From positions 2,914,001-2,978,000 of the forward strand of contig NZ_CP027706.1 of NCBI RefSeq assembly GCF_003850565.1: a stretch of 64,000 nucleotides of DNA. Reading direction: 5' to 3'. Made by a program: the position numbers and the translations under genes. The first letter of the stretch is position 1. Every line of letters begins with the position of its first letter. The notes under the pieces are model-generated. The model was not told the DNA's origin, ran no database searches, and worked only from the letters and a program-made list of their open reading frames with translations. Origin of the DNA: Pseudomonas sessilinigenes. GTDB lineage: Bacteria > Pseudomonadota > Gammaproteobacteria > Pseudomonadales > Pseudomonadaceae. Of the stretch, positions 37,901 through 45,088 are shown one piece after another.

Positions 37901-40900
37901 GCGCTGCCAGATCGACGGTGCGCCGCTGCCCCTGGCCCAGGCCCTGGAACGCGAGCCGGCCTATGTGCTGTTTACCTCCGGTTCCACAGGTGCGCCCAAG
38001 GGCGCGATCGTCCTGCATGAAGGAATGATCAACCACCTGGGGGCGAAGATCAGCGACCTGGAGCTTGGTGCCCGGGATTGTCTGGCGCAAACCGCGCCGC
38101 AGACCTTCGACATTTCCATCTGGCAGTTCGTGGCCCCATTGATGGTCGGCGGCTCGGTACGGGTTCTCGACGACGACACCGTGCGCGATCCCGGCTTGCT
38201 GATGCAGGCCTGCGATGACTGGGGGATCACCATCCTGGAGACGGTGCCTTCGTTCCTCGAACTGTTGCTGGGCCTGGCCCAGCGTCGTGATACGCCGCCC
38301 TTCGCCGACCTGCGGGTCATGCTCTCCACCGGGGAGGCGTTGGCGGTCATGCTTTGCCGACGCTGGTTCGCGCTGTTTCCGGACATTGCCTTGCTCAATG
38401 CCTACGGCCCGACCGAATGTTCCGATGACGTGACGCATCACCTGATGACCCAGGCACCATCCGACGATCAGGCCTGCATCGCCATTGGCCGGCCGATTGG
38501 CAACGTGCGCTTGTATGTTCTGGACGAAAACGACCGCCTGTGTCCGCCAGGCGCCGTGGGCCAGTTGTGCGTTGCCGGCATCGCGGTGGGGGGCGGTTAC
38601 CTGCATGACGCCCAGGTCACCGAGAAGGCCTTTGTCGCAGATCCCTTCGATCCGCAATCCGCACACCGCCTGTATCGCACTGGCGATCTGGCGCGCTGGA
38701 CCCCGGACGGCCTGCTGGAATACCTGGGGCGTATCGATAACCAGGTGAAGATCCGTGGTTGTCGCATCGAACTCGGCGAAATCGAGACCGTGCTCAACCG
38801 CGAGCCACTGGTCAAGCAAAGCGTCGTGACCGTTCTGGAAGACGACCAACAACGTAAGCGCCTGGTGGCGTATGTCTCCCCGGACTGGACCCACGTAGAG
38901 GCGACATTGGACCAGGAGATGCAGAGCGGTCGCGAGCAGGAGTGGCGTTCGGTCTACAACTATTTTTACGAAAACGAATCGGCGGCGGTCCATGGCCCGG
39001 TCGACCCGACGTTCGATACGACCGGTTGGAACGACAGCTTCACCGGGCTTGCGATCCCGGCGGTGCAGATGCGTGACTGGCTGGATCAGGCCCTGGGGCG
39101 GATGCGTGCCTTCAAGCCGCGACGGGTCCTGGAGATCGGTTGTGGTACCGGGATGGTGTTGTTTGGCCTGGCCGGCGATTGTGAACGTTACGTCGGCCTG
39201 GATTTCTCCGAGCCGGTGGTGCAGCGCCTGGGAGCGCTACTGGCGACCCAGCGCCCGGATTGGCAGCATGTGCGCCTGGAGCACTTGGCGGCAGATCAGT
39301 TGGCGAGGTTGGATGAGGTTGGCTTCGACCTGATTGTGCTCAACTCGGTGGTGCAGTACCTGCCCAGTTCGACCTACTTGTGCAGCGTGTTGCACCAGGC
39401 AGTGGAAAAGCTCGCACCCGGTGGACGGATTTACCTGGGGGACCTGCGTAGCCTCCCATTGCAGGCCGCTTTCCACAGGGCTTTGGCCGCCAGCGATGGG
39501 GCGCAGTATCCGCTCGATCAACTGGCCGCCCAAGCGGACAGTGCCATGGTGCAGGACAAGGAGTTGTACCTGGGGAACGCGTTCTTCGCCCGCTTGATGA
39601 ACGAGCCCTGGATGGCTGCTCGTTCACCGGGCTTGATCACCTGGTTGAAGAGCGGTGCATTCGACAACGAGCTGACCCGCTACCGTTTCGATGCGGCCCT
39701 GACGTTCGATGCTCGCCGCGCCGCCTCATCCACAGTGTCGTTGCCGTGGCAGGCTTTCGCGGACGATGTTGCCGGGCTTGAAACACGCCTGGAGCGGTTG
39801 GGGAACGACAGCCTGGAGATCACCGGCGTGCCCAACCGGCGCCTGGATGCCGATCGCCAGCTGGCGGCCCGGATGGCGGATGAGAATCTACCGTCGATGA
39901 GCGCACCTGGCCTGGACTTCTTCGCACAACTGGCCGACCGCCATGGGCTGTCGTTGCAGTCGCGGTTTGCCGTCGACGAGCCTTTCGCCTGTGACCTGCT
40001 GTTCCAGGCCGAAGCGAGCAGTTGGGCACCGGCGCCCGGCAGTGGGGTAGGAGCCAACGAGCCGCTGCGCAATCGGGCGATGCAGCCGATCATGCAGCGG
40101 CTCAGGCAGCGGCTCGGCGAGCACCTTCCGGACTTCATGGTGCCCCATAGCATCACCGTGCTCGATCAACTGCCCCTGACGCTCAACGGCAAGATAGATC
40201 GCAAGGCCTTGCCCAAACCGCTGTTCGGCGGCCTTGATGGCGCTCAACAGGTGCTTGAGCCGCGTACCCGCACCGAGGAGGTCCTCAGTCGTATCTGGCA
40301 GCAGGTGCTGGGGTTGTCCGGTGTCGGTTTGCGGGACAATTTCTTCAGCCTGGGCGGGGATTCGATTCTGGCCATCCAGATCGTTGCCGCTGCCGGACGC
40401 GAAGGCCTGCGCTTGTCACCCAAGCAGGTGTTCCAGCACCAGACGATCGCCGAGCTGGCGGCGGTCGCCAGCTTGAGCCAGAGCACTGGCCAGGAGCGGG
40501 CGCCAGACGGTCCCTGTCCATTGGCGCCGGTCCAGGCCGAGTTCCTGGACCGCGATTTGCCGGTCCCTCAGCACTGGAACCAGTCGATCCTGCTCGGTGC
40601 GCAGCAGTTGGGCGATGAAGCGCTGCTACGTCGTGCACTGGAGCAGGTCTGCCAGGCCCACGATGCCTTGCGGCTGCGCTTTCGTCGGCGTGGCGACAAT
40701 GGCTGGCAGCAGCACTATGTGGGCGCCGCAGAGCTGTTCGACCTGCGGGTGCTGCAGGCAGGAGAAACCCTGGAACAGCTGGGCGAGGCGCTCAATGCCG
40801 GGTTTTCCCTGGAGCAGGGGCCCTTGTTACGGGCCGCCCTGCAAACCGGTGACCAGCCGCGGTTGTTGCTCATTGCGCATCACTTGATCATCGATGGCGT

Positions 40901-41852
40901 GTCCTGGCGGGTCTTGATCGACGACCTCGACCAGGTCCTGCGCAATCCACAACAACGATTCGCTCCAGCGCGTACCGCCAGCTACCGCAGCTGGGTGGAG
41001 CGCTTGGTGGCGACGGCTGAGTCGCGTTCGCTGAGGGACGACCTGGGGTATTGGATGGAGCAGTCGCGACTGGGGCCGGCCCATCCCGTCGCCGGTGCTG
41101 CGACGGGCATCGCGCCCGGTATTCAGGTGCTTGGCGGAGCCTTGTCCGAGGAGTTGTCGGCGCGGATCCTGCAAGTCGGCACGGGCGCGCGTATCGAGGA
41201 AGTGCTGTTGACCGCGCTGCTGCTGGCATTGCATCAGGTCAGCGACTGGCCGGATGTGGTACTGGCCAGTGAGACCCACGGGCGGGATCTGTTCGAGGAT
41301 CTGGACGTATCTCGCACGCTGGGCTGGTTCTCCACTCCTTTTGTGGTGCGTTTGCGCCTGCCACGTGCTGGCGGCCCCGCGCAAGCCTTGGGTGCGATCA
41401 GTGGGCAACTGCAGCGGGCACGTACGCTGGCGGCCAGCTATGGCGTACTGCGGACTTACGATCCTGACCCTGAACTGCGTCGCAGCCTGGCCAGCCAGCC
41501 TCCGGCAGAGTTGGCGTTTACCTATTTCGGGCGCACCAGTAGTGCGACCGAAGGCCAGCGCCTCTGGCGTGTCGAGGGGGATACCGGTGCTGTTCGCGCG
41601 GCGGAAAATGGCAGTGAAACGGCATTGGAAGTCAGTGCACTGGTCATCGACCAACGCTTGTCGGTGTTCTGGACCGTGGAACTGTCGCGTCTTGATCCGC
41701 AGTTCGTGGCGAGCGTCCTGGCGCTGTATCCACAGGTGCTGGCCAGCGTATTGGAAGTGGAGGGGGTGGACGCGCTGGACCTGTCGTTCACCGAGGACGG
41801 CGTGCTCGCGGCGGCGTTGAACGAGCTTCTGGATAACGCCACGCAGGACTGA
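28977..41852 (+). CDS. Trimodular NRPS: C*-A(Asn/Asp)-T / C-A(Gly, embedded LLM oxygenase)-T / C-A(Dab/Dap, embedded N-MT)-T-E
   Basis: 4291 residues; start at 28977 set by AAGGAG 8 nt upstream. Domains (approximate residues): C* 1-395 with a ruined motif (HRAVLVDPES); A1 398-900, pocket D-L-T-K-V-G-E-V-G-K (near the Asn code); T1 ~937 (NGLDSIRS); C2 1005-1430 (HHAVIDG); A2 1450-2290, pocket D-I-L-Q-L-G-V-I-W-K (Gly-like), split after FDISLLELL by a luciferase-like monooxygenase at 1672-2012 (QFSLFFFAS start, WTPERHFHPFGG, SGWDQNDF); T2 ~2337; C3 2395-2830 (HHIVCDG); A3 2850-3750, pocket D-I-W-E-L-T-A-D-D-K (diaminobutyrate-like), split after A8 by an N-methyltransferase (VLEIGCGTGM ~3383); T3 ~3793 (GGDSI); terminal E domain 3850-4291 (HHLIIDG). 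There is no thioesterase or reductase. Dap from SbnA/SbnB is the likely A3 substrate. Collinear with C-dioxygenase and Dap genes. Confidence 0.94.
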   Translation: MHEHTAAAPHQVVEWMGESVAGTRVGVCRLAVDASIGLEQLQLALGTVWQRHEALRSRLRVPATRRQPVLERDDAATPLIRTLPQAGDPEAAAQALQAGLMQMPQVTADWLGDALLVPCADGPTLLAWRHRAVLVDPESWLLLCEELAGELQGLAPASRLDFSEVAGWLETQCRPAVYPAPETSAWMGAAQAPAPRTQVQDGVGLGPLECVAAFLSVLLRFRVAGAPALDFSRSIRSIVGDQAGVGAYRIAVPVNIGVEPTMSVAQLMTALGEEPALAQPLDFDAPARPADAGLVWIDTPQATMGPLSVKGIDWMAGAVPVGLTCHRLGDRLQVQLYHDPQVVDGATAQALQQAFHCALQSLRHSSDCPLEDLPLSAVDALAAISTGPDVPGWQRPFLSLFEEQVARQPSAIAIESVGGERMLTYQQLDHYARCIAHDLKHRGVQRGDVVGVVLPRSVDCVAAILGVLKCAAVFMPIAPSLPTSRLQALLAGAGAAMAVGSVEALACDLCCEWLDIRQVGDQPWLATAEAVDPQDIAYILHTSGSSGLPKPVELTHGGLSNYLQYAARQYALAEGRGALVQSPVTFDLTLTALLGPLIVGQRLLLVDEGSQGHGAGAEVEQVCAQLRRGDITLLKATPSYLRLLNTLLPPEVLSGATRVLVVGGEALPYPVIEPWLRGSQPARVFNEYGPTETVVGCAWALIDGPWPDGAPAPIGGAIDNVQMSVRDRQCRALPVGAIGEICIAGRGVGLGYRGRAQESAQHFVAIPGDPGRLYRTGDRGRMRSDGTLDYLGRLDDQFKLNGMRIEPGEIERCLELAPGVKSAAVVKSCSAEGVESLTAFVSVEDEGTLELQALREHARNLLPAALVPARMAVLASLPLTGNGKIDRQALALKASQQPASPLPCSLEPAASPLEQRLLDIVMQVLGGVRIGVTDDLFDNGLDSIRSISIVGLAAREGLSLSVAQVFELRSIRALAAVVGIASDSVAGVEPFALLQACDRQALPATVVDAYPISQLQAAMIFHYELERDNAVYLDVFSYRLAFSPQLDTLREAARLLVARHEALRTTFAFTGYSEPLQLVHRQGADILVIEDLSRHDEEARQVLIDRAFNEEKERAFEIDELPLMRLRVQCLDRDTVQLTMSFHHAVIDGWSDVSLLMELFGLYRALLEQEPLPAAPVTRYADYMVLEQQALASAETRAFWQRYLEDAPSGVLGSSTRVPGGASAVQVHAVAIGADQAQRLRAISAAHSLPLKSLLFAVHLKVLSQFSGQADCLTSMVMTGRPEQADGEKLVGLFINSVPIKAQVGRASWLELGRLALQAEGEVMPHRRLPLARIQELNAGHRLSDTLFYFTHYHIASDLESLGVKLQALRAHEASSFKWVANFSVDPFDDSIKLTLATKGDALSEPERERMAALYAAALADLTETAQTAPDVPWQGEATAASDQPAPAMQTVIESIRQVIARVPTSKAVICGEQVLDYAELGKRAAWARARIRQQVGSGGRVAVLAPRSERYIAALLGTLEAGAIYVPLDPAHPAGRHQAILRDAQPGLIITDDPAAVPGWPHLTLDELLAPTAMPTQALPGPAPDDPAYLLYTSGSTGSPKGVLVSHKALASLFDAMTQRLGSIQGSTWLSLTSAGFDISLLELLYPLTAAASIVIHEGAQALLACTQPPSLPAVQFSLFFFASQPGPQAYGLMLEAARRADRLGFHAIWTPERHFHPFGGPFPNPAVSGAALAVATEHLQIRAGSLVLPLHDPLRVAEDWAMVDVLSNGRAGIAIASGWDQNDFLLAHGGPQSFAQRRERTVAAVDTLRALWRGQALTLDRGAGEQTVSTFPLPVRGTIPLWLSASSAAQTFEAAGHMGAGVLTHLLAQDTGALRDNIQRYRQAAAGSGTVSLMLHSFVAATRDEAEQVARGPLKRYLMSSVDLARSVFGPMVDSAREEDLDYLVDRGLERYMHSASLIGSVQDCVERARELVQIGVNEFACLIDFGIADAQVLHGLERLDQVRRELQPPAPAWADLSVAGLCARHGVTHLQCTPTILRELLSDTRSRAAIASLDTLLVGGEALPQHVADDLLQAARGRVFNVYGPTETTIWSSAWQLVPGAVRIGTALGNGAIYLLDANGRPAVEGQPGEICIGGQGLAEGYWRREAQTGSAFCRLSLHEGEAPIRLYRTGDLGRWDENGQLEFLGRQDRQVKVGGQRIELAEIEEQIRSVQGVADAACAIDDSGAIAALATVYPGGDVDVAKIRAHLQQTLTSSMQPLALGIGALPRNPNGKLDSAALIALACGARAQERAPQEPFVAHATAIADTHAQRIARIWEQTLLQPPERNDSDFFKSGGNSLRAMVMASHLSQELGSKVSVRTIFENPGFAGLVAALSQSPRQAPSPLEPPPVAKLWPASYSQERLWLVERILPDHAAYNDSMLLSMVGDVDRQRVVQALETLSARHDALRMTFEEHEGRVQARFNQQPALDFATLDLRDVDSSQRSLVALEHARREARLPFDLERGPLLRARLLRLGDQHHYLLVTVHHIVCDGWSLSIMLNEFSILLGDAPQDLAPSTFSYREHIAEERRRLTAERRSVLIDYWTRQLDDLPAPLELPLDFARSKVETFCGAVVNHVLPNRLLAKLDALAAAEGASTYMLLIAAVSVVLGRITGRRDIVLGTDVANRFSSLSGDAVGLFVNQMVLRSQWLGEHSFRQRIKVERTTILDALDHSDLPFNELIDALSPTRDLSRNPLFQVAFTYQEPMDYSQLQRSGPRLQRIPLDIGISRVDLEINVTRNAEGLSIDAIFNNRLQRRESIDQLLQALEVFLEQALDDPDAPVMQIELSSEADRRVLEGGLGSFTQDHGLGPVNQLLRTWASRTPDAMAIGDQEQSFNYRQLSEKVDALARGLAGQGIQRGSLVATWLKRDTTLVVAMLALWQLGAIYLPIDPEHPASRSREVLRKSRAQAVLTCEPLLDDIPALQWDGPLLVVERCQIDGAPLPLAQALEREPAYVLFTSGSTGAPKGAIVLHEGMINHLGAKISDLELGARDCLAQTAPQTFDISIWQFVAPLMVGGSVRVLDDDTVRDPGLLMQACDDWGITILETVPSFLELLLGLAQRRDTPPFADLRVMLSTGEALAVMLCRRWFALFPDIALLNAYGPTECSDDVTHHLMTQAPSDDQACIAIGRPIGNVRLYVLDENDRLCPPGAVGQLCVAGIAVGGGYLHDAQVTEKAFVADPFDPQSAHRLYRTGDLARWTPDGLLEYLGRIDNQVKIRGCRIELGEIETVLNREPLVKQSVVTVLEDDQQRKRLVAYVSPDWTHVEATLDQEMQSGREQEWRSVYNYFYENESAAVHGPVDPTFDTTGWNDSFTGLAIPAVQMRDWLDQALGRMRAFKPRRVLEIGCGTGMVLFGLAGDCERYVGLDFSEPVVQRLGALLATQRPDWQHVRLEHLAADQLARLDEVGFDLIVLNSVVQYLPSSTYLCSVLHQAVEKLAPGGRIYLGDLRSLPLQAAFHRALAASDGAQYPLDQLAAQADSAMVQDKELYLGNAFFARLMNEPWMAARSPGLITWLKSGAFDNELTRYRFDAALTFDARRAASSTVSLPWQAFADDVAGLETRLERLGNDSLEITGVPNRRLDADRQLAARMADENLPSMSAPGLDFFAQLADRHGLSLQSRFAVDEPFACDLLFQAEASSWAPAPGSGVGANEPLRNRAMQPIMQRLRQRLGEHLPDFMVPHSITVLDQLPLTLNGKIDRKALPKPLFGGLDGAQQVLEPRTRTEEVLSRIWQQVLGLSGVGLRDNFFSLGGDSILAIQIVAAAGREGLRLSPKQVFQHQTIAELAAVASLSQSTGQERAPDGPCPLAPVQAEFLDRDLPVPQHWNQSILLGAQQLGDEALLRRALEQVCQAHDALRLRFRRRGDNGWQQHYVGAAELFDLRVLQAGETLEQLGEALNAGFSLEQGPLLRAALQTGDQPRLLLIAHHLIIDGVSWRVLIDDLDQVLRNPQQRFAPARTASYRSWVERLVATAESRSLRDDLGYWMEQSRLGPAHPVAGAATGIAPGIQVLGGALSEELSARILQVGTGARIEEVLLTALLLALHQVSDWPDVVLASETHGRDLFEDLDVSRTLGWFSTPFVVRLRLPRAGGPAQALGAISGQLQRARTLAASYGVLRTYDPDPELRRSLASQPPAELAFTYFGRTSSATEGQRLWRVEGDTGAVRAAENGSETALEVSALVIDQRLSVFWTVELSRLDPQFVASVLALYPQVLASVLEVEGVDALDLSFTEDGVLAAALNELLDNATQD

Positions 41853-41912
41853 ATCAGGGATGTACAAGCGGTTGTCGAGCCTACTTCTTATTGGACAGAC
41901 CAGGAGGTCGCA

Positions 41913-42884
41913 ATGTTAGTCAACACGTCGCTCGAGCTGATCATGCGTGATGTTTTTCTGGAGCTGCCGGAGTTCGTACCGGGCTGCCGTACGGTACTCA
42001 AGCTCGAGGGCCACCATATAACGGGTTCGATCAAGATCAAGCCGGCGATAGCCTTGATCGAGGCGGCCGAAGCGAGCGGCCTCGCCACGCCGGGGGTGAC
42101 CACTTTCATCGAGTCCTCCTCCGGTAACCTGGGTGTGGCCATGAGCTGCGTCTGTGCAAGCAAGGGGTATGGCTTCATCTGTGTCACGGACCCGATGGCG
42201 ACGCAGGCCAATATCAAGGCCATCCATGCGTATGGCGGGCGGACCCTGGTAGTGGACCAGCGGGACGCCAATGGCGGTTTCGTCGGTACGCGGATCGAGG
42301 CCATCCGCCGGATCTGTGCCGAGGACCCCAATTGCGTCTGGCTCAACCAGTACAGCCACCCGGCCAATGTGCAGGCTCATCGCGAACAGACTGCCCGAGA
42401 GATCCTGCAGGTCTTTCCCGCACCTGATTGGTTGTTCATTGGGGTCGGGACTTCCGGAACCTTCATGGGGTGCGCCGAGGTGTTCAAGCGCGAGTCGCCG
42501 GGCACTCGGCTGGTGGCTGTTGATCCGCAGGGCTCGGTGAGTTTCGACAGGGCGCCGGGCAAGCGCCTCATTCCAGGCATAGGCGCCAGCCGGAAGCCAG
42601 AGTTGCTGGACGCTTCCCAGGCCGACGTGGTGGTGTCGGTCACCGAGCGCGATACCATCGCCACCTGTCGCGATGTGGCGCGCCGCTACGGCATCCTCCT
42701 GGGGGGATCGTCGGGCTCGGCGCTGGCGGCTATCGCCAGGTTGCCCGCGCCGCCAAGGCTCGGCGACACACTGGTGGTCATCGCCCCGGACCTGGGCGAG
42801 AAATACCTCGACACCCTCTATGACGATAATTGGGTCGCGCGGCATTTCTCAAGCCAGGAACGCGCCGTGGAAATGTCCTCATGA
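41913..42884 (+). CDS. sbnA: SbnA-like N-(2-amino-2-carboxyethyl)-L-glutamate synthase (Dap biosynthesis)
   Basis: 323 residues, fold type II PLP enzyme of the cysteine synthase family. The PLP lysine lies in GSIKIKPAIALIE, with SSSGNLGVAMS for substrate carboxylate binding and GVGTSGTFMG for phosphate binding. SbnA (staphyloferrin B pathway) joins O-phosphoserine and glutamate to give the precursor of L-2,3-diaminopropionate. Pairing with an SbnB homologue by ATGA overlap makes this assignment firm compared with a true cysteine synthase. AGGAGG lies 5 nt before the ATG. It follows the giant synthetase by 60 bp, and that synthetase has an A domain with a diamino-acid pocket, so Dap is almost surely a building block. 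Confidence 0.88.
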   Translation: MLVNTSLELIMRDVFLELPEFVPGCRTVLKLEGHHITGSIKIKPAIALIEAAEASGLATPGVTTFIESSSGNLGVAMSCVCASKGYGFICVTDPMATQANIKAIHAYGGRTLVVDQRDANGGFVGTRIEAIRRICAEDPNCVWLNQYSHPANVQAHREQTAREILQVFPAPDWLFIGVGTSGTFMGCAEVFKRESPGTRLVAVDPQGSVSFDRAPGKRLIPGIGASRKPELLDASQADVVVSVTERDTIATCRDVARRYGILLGGSSGSALAAIARLPAPPRLGDTLVVIAPDLGEKYLDTLYDDNWVARHFSSQERAVEMSS

Positions 42885-43900
42885 GCGGCGCGATGCCCTT
42901 CGCCGTGGTCGTGGGCGGTGTCATCGAGCGTTTGCTGGCGCAACAGCAGCAACCGGTCATGGACCTGATCGCGCGGGCTTACCAACTGCATGGCCAGGGT
43001 GAATCGATCAATCCCGACAGCTATTTCCTGCGCTTTGCGCAAAAACCCGATGCGCGAATCATTGCACTGCCGGCCTACCTGGGAGGCGAGGTGGACACGG
43101 CAGGATTGAAATGGATCGCCAGTTTCCCGGGCAATGTGCAGCAGAACCTGCAGCGCGCGTCCGCAGTACTGATCCTGAATGACTATGCCACCGGTTACCC
43201 CAAGGCCTTGCTGGAGTCCTCGGTCATCAGCGCTCATCGCACGGCAGCCTCTGCCGCGCTGGGCGCCAGGGCACTGAGTGGCGGCAGCGACCGGGTGCGC
43301 AAGATCGCCATCGTCGGCGCCGGGGTGATTGCCCGCCAGACACTGGACTATCTGTTTGCCGACGGCTGGTCGGCGGACGAGTTCGCCATTCACGACCTGC
43401 GTGAACAGGACGCCCGACGCCTGGGAGACTGGATCGGCGCCCAGGGCAAGGGCAAGACCCGGGTGGCGAGTGATGCCGAGGACTGCTGCGCCGGGGCGCA
43501 ACTGATCGTGCTGGCGACTACGGCCGCCGCTCCCTACCTGACGTGTCACGAGCTGTTCGCCCATGCGCCCACGGTACTTAACCTGTCCCTGCGCGACATT
43601 CATCCGGACTTGATCCTGGATGCGCAAAACGTACTGGACGATATCGATCACTGCCTAAAGGCGAACACCTCTGTACACCTGGCTGAAATGCAAACCGGCA
43701 GTCGAAGTTTTGTCGCCGGCACCCTGCATGACGTGCTGAGCCAGCGCTTGGCGCCGGACCCTGCGCGAGCCCGGATCTTCTCGCCCTTTGGCCTGGGAGT
43801 ACTGGATATCGCATTGGGCGACTTTGTACTCAAGCGGGCCCGTGCCAGTGGGCAGCAGCTTGAAATCGACAACTTCTTTGCCAGCACCGCCAGATGGTGA
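42881..43900 (+). CDS. sbnB: SbnB-like NAD-dependent dehydrogenase releasing 2,3-diaminopropionate
   Basis: 339 residues from the ATG at 42881, which overlaps the sbnA stop; an in-frame upstream start lies inside sbnA and is rejected. It belongs to the ornithine cyclodeaminase/mu-crystallin family, with a dinucleotide-binding stretch IAIVGAGVIARQTLDYL around residue 142 and a lead segment DSYFLRF and PAYLGG seen in SbnB. SbnB oxidatively splits the SbnA product to L-Dap and 2-oxoglutarate using NAD. With sbnA it forms a minimal Dap cassette, as in siderophore, viomycin and zwittermicin pathways. The next gene begins 7 bp before its stop. Confidence 0.88.
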   Translation: MSGAMPFAVVVGGVIERLLAQQQQPVMDLIARAYQLHGQGESINPDSYFLRFAQKPDARIIALPAYLGGEVDTAGLKWIASFPGNVQQNLQRASAVLILNDYATGYPKALLESSVISAHRTAASAALGARALSGGSDRVRKIAIVGAGVIARQTLDYLFADGWSADEFAIHDLREQDARRLGDWIGAQGKGKTRVASDAEDCCAGAQLIVLATTAAAPYLTCHELFAHAPTVLNLSLRDIHPDLILDAQNVLDDIDHCLKANTSVHLAEMQTGSRSFVAGTLHDVLSQRLAPDPARARIFSPFGLGVLDIALGDFVLKRARASGQQLEIDNFFASTARW

Positions 43901-44916
43901 GCCCGATGACAGCTGAGACTCTTGAAATGCCTGGTGTACGCGTGAGCGGTGCATTGGGTCTGGAAGCGGTGCACGATGCGGCGCGACGTTTGCTGGGGTC
44001 GATCGTGCGGACCCCGGTGCTGGAGTCCCAGACCTTGAATCAGATGCTGGGGGCCCGGGTACTGATCAAGGCCGAGTCACTGCAAAGTGGGGGGTCATTC
44101 AAGTTTCGCGGGGCGCTCAATGCCTTGCTGGCCCAGCCCGAGCGGCCGCGGGAAGTGGTGGCTTATTCCTCTGGCAACCATGCCATTGGCGTGGCCATGG
44201 CGTGCCGCTTGCTGGAAATCCCGGTGACGGTGGTCATGCCCGCTGATGCGCCTTCGATCAAGTTGGCGAAGGTGAGAGAGGCCGGCGGCAACGTGGTGTT
44301 CTATCGGCGCGACCGGGATGATCGCAATGCGATTGCCGAACAGGTGCGCGCAGCTTGTGGTGGACTGCTGATTCCTTCCTTCGATGATGCACAGGTGATT
44401 GCCGGCCAGGGGACGGTGGCGCTGGAGCTGATCGAGACGGCACAGCAGCAGGGGCTGCATCTGGAGCAGCTTTTCGTACCCTGTGGCGGTGGTGGCCTGG
44501 TTGCGGGAAGCTGCATTGCCAGCGTCCAGGCCGGGCCCGGCTGTTCGGTCGTTGCGGTCGAGCCCCAGGGGTTTGACCGCGTGGGCAGGGCCTGGCGCGC
44601 TGAAGCTCCGGACAGGAATGCCAGTACCTGTGGGTCGATCTGTGACGCGTTGCTTACGGCGATGCCCAGCCGGCTGCTTTTGGGCTTGCCGCAATTCAAG
44701 CGCCTGCAAACATCCTGCGTCGACGATGCGGGGGTTGCCCGGGCGGTGGCATTCGCTCACCAGGAGCTGGGGCTGATGCTCGAACCGTCCGGGGCCATTG
44801 CCCTGGCCGCCGTCCTCAAGGGCAATGCCAAGGTCAGGGGGAAAACGATCGGCGTGATCTGTTCGGGGGCGAACATCGATCCGCATGTGCATCAACGCTG
44901 CATCGACGGGTACTGA
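43894..44916 (+). CDS. Threonine dehydratase/serine racemase-like PLP enzyme
   Basis: 340 residues, fold type II PLP family. Lys in SFKFRGALNAL, SSGNHAIGVAMA, and the glycine loop CGGGGLVAG mark the threonine dehydratase/serine racemase/hydroxyaspartate dehydratase group. It lacks the C-terminal ACT regulatory domain of biosynthetic IlvA, so it is the catabolic or tailoring type. Two starts are possible (43894 or ATG at 43906); both overlap or abut the sbnB stop. As last gene of the operon it could racemise or dehydrate Ser, generate D-Ser, or act on a hydroxyaspartate or Dap-like metabolite, for example to clear side products. I cannot choose among these. A perfect hairpin follows at once. 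Confidence 0.85.
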   Translation: MVSPMTAETLEMPGVRVSGALGLEAVHDAARRLLGSIVRTPVLESQTLNQMLGARVLIKAESLQSGGSFKFRGALNALLAQPERPREVVAYSSGNHAIGVAMACRLLEIPVTVVMPADAPSIKLAKVREAGGNVVFYRRDRDDRNAIAEQVRAACGGLLIPSFDDAQVIAGQGTVALELIETAQQQGLHLEQLFVPCGGGGLVAGSCIASVQAGPGCSVVAVEPQGFDRVGRAWRAEAPDRNASTCGSICDALLTAMPSRLLLGLPQFKRLQTSCVDDAGVARAVAFAHQELGLMLEPSGAIALAAVLKGNAKVRGKTIGVICSGANIDPHVHQRCIDGY

Positions 44917-44950
44917 AGGCCCGGTCCCGAATATCTCGGGACCGGGCCTT
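44916..44950 (+). terminator. Terminator of the main NRPS operon
   Basis: Perfect 15-bp arms AAGGCCCGGTCCCGA and TCGGGACCGGGCCTT with a 5-nt loop, starting at the last base of the stop codon. Only a short CTT follows, but the stem is very strong. It marks the right border of the biosynthetic cluster. Confidence 0.85.
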
Positions 44951-45088
44951 CTACTGCAGGGCTGCACGGGGAAGGCTGGGGCCTGGCCGGCCTCGTGAAA
45001 GCGCATGGCAGATGAGGGAAAGCACTGCTGGCGATGAGCGTGTTAAGATCCGCCACCTGCGAAGTGTTCAAAGTGTGGAATGTGATAA

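Noticed and set aside
41913..42884. Housekeeping cysteine synthase
   Set aside because: The coupled sbnB homologue and the diamino-acid A domain upstream make Dap synthesis the better reading.
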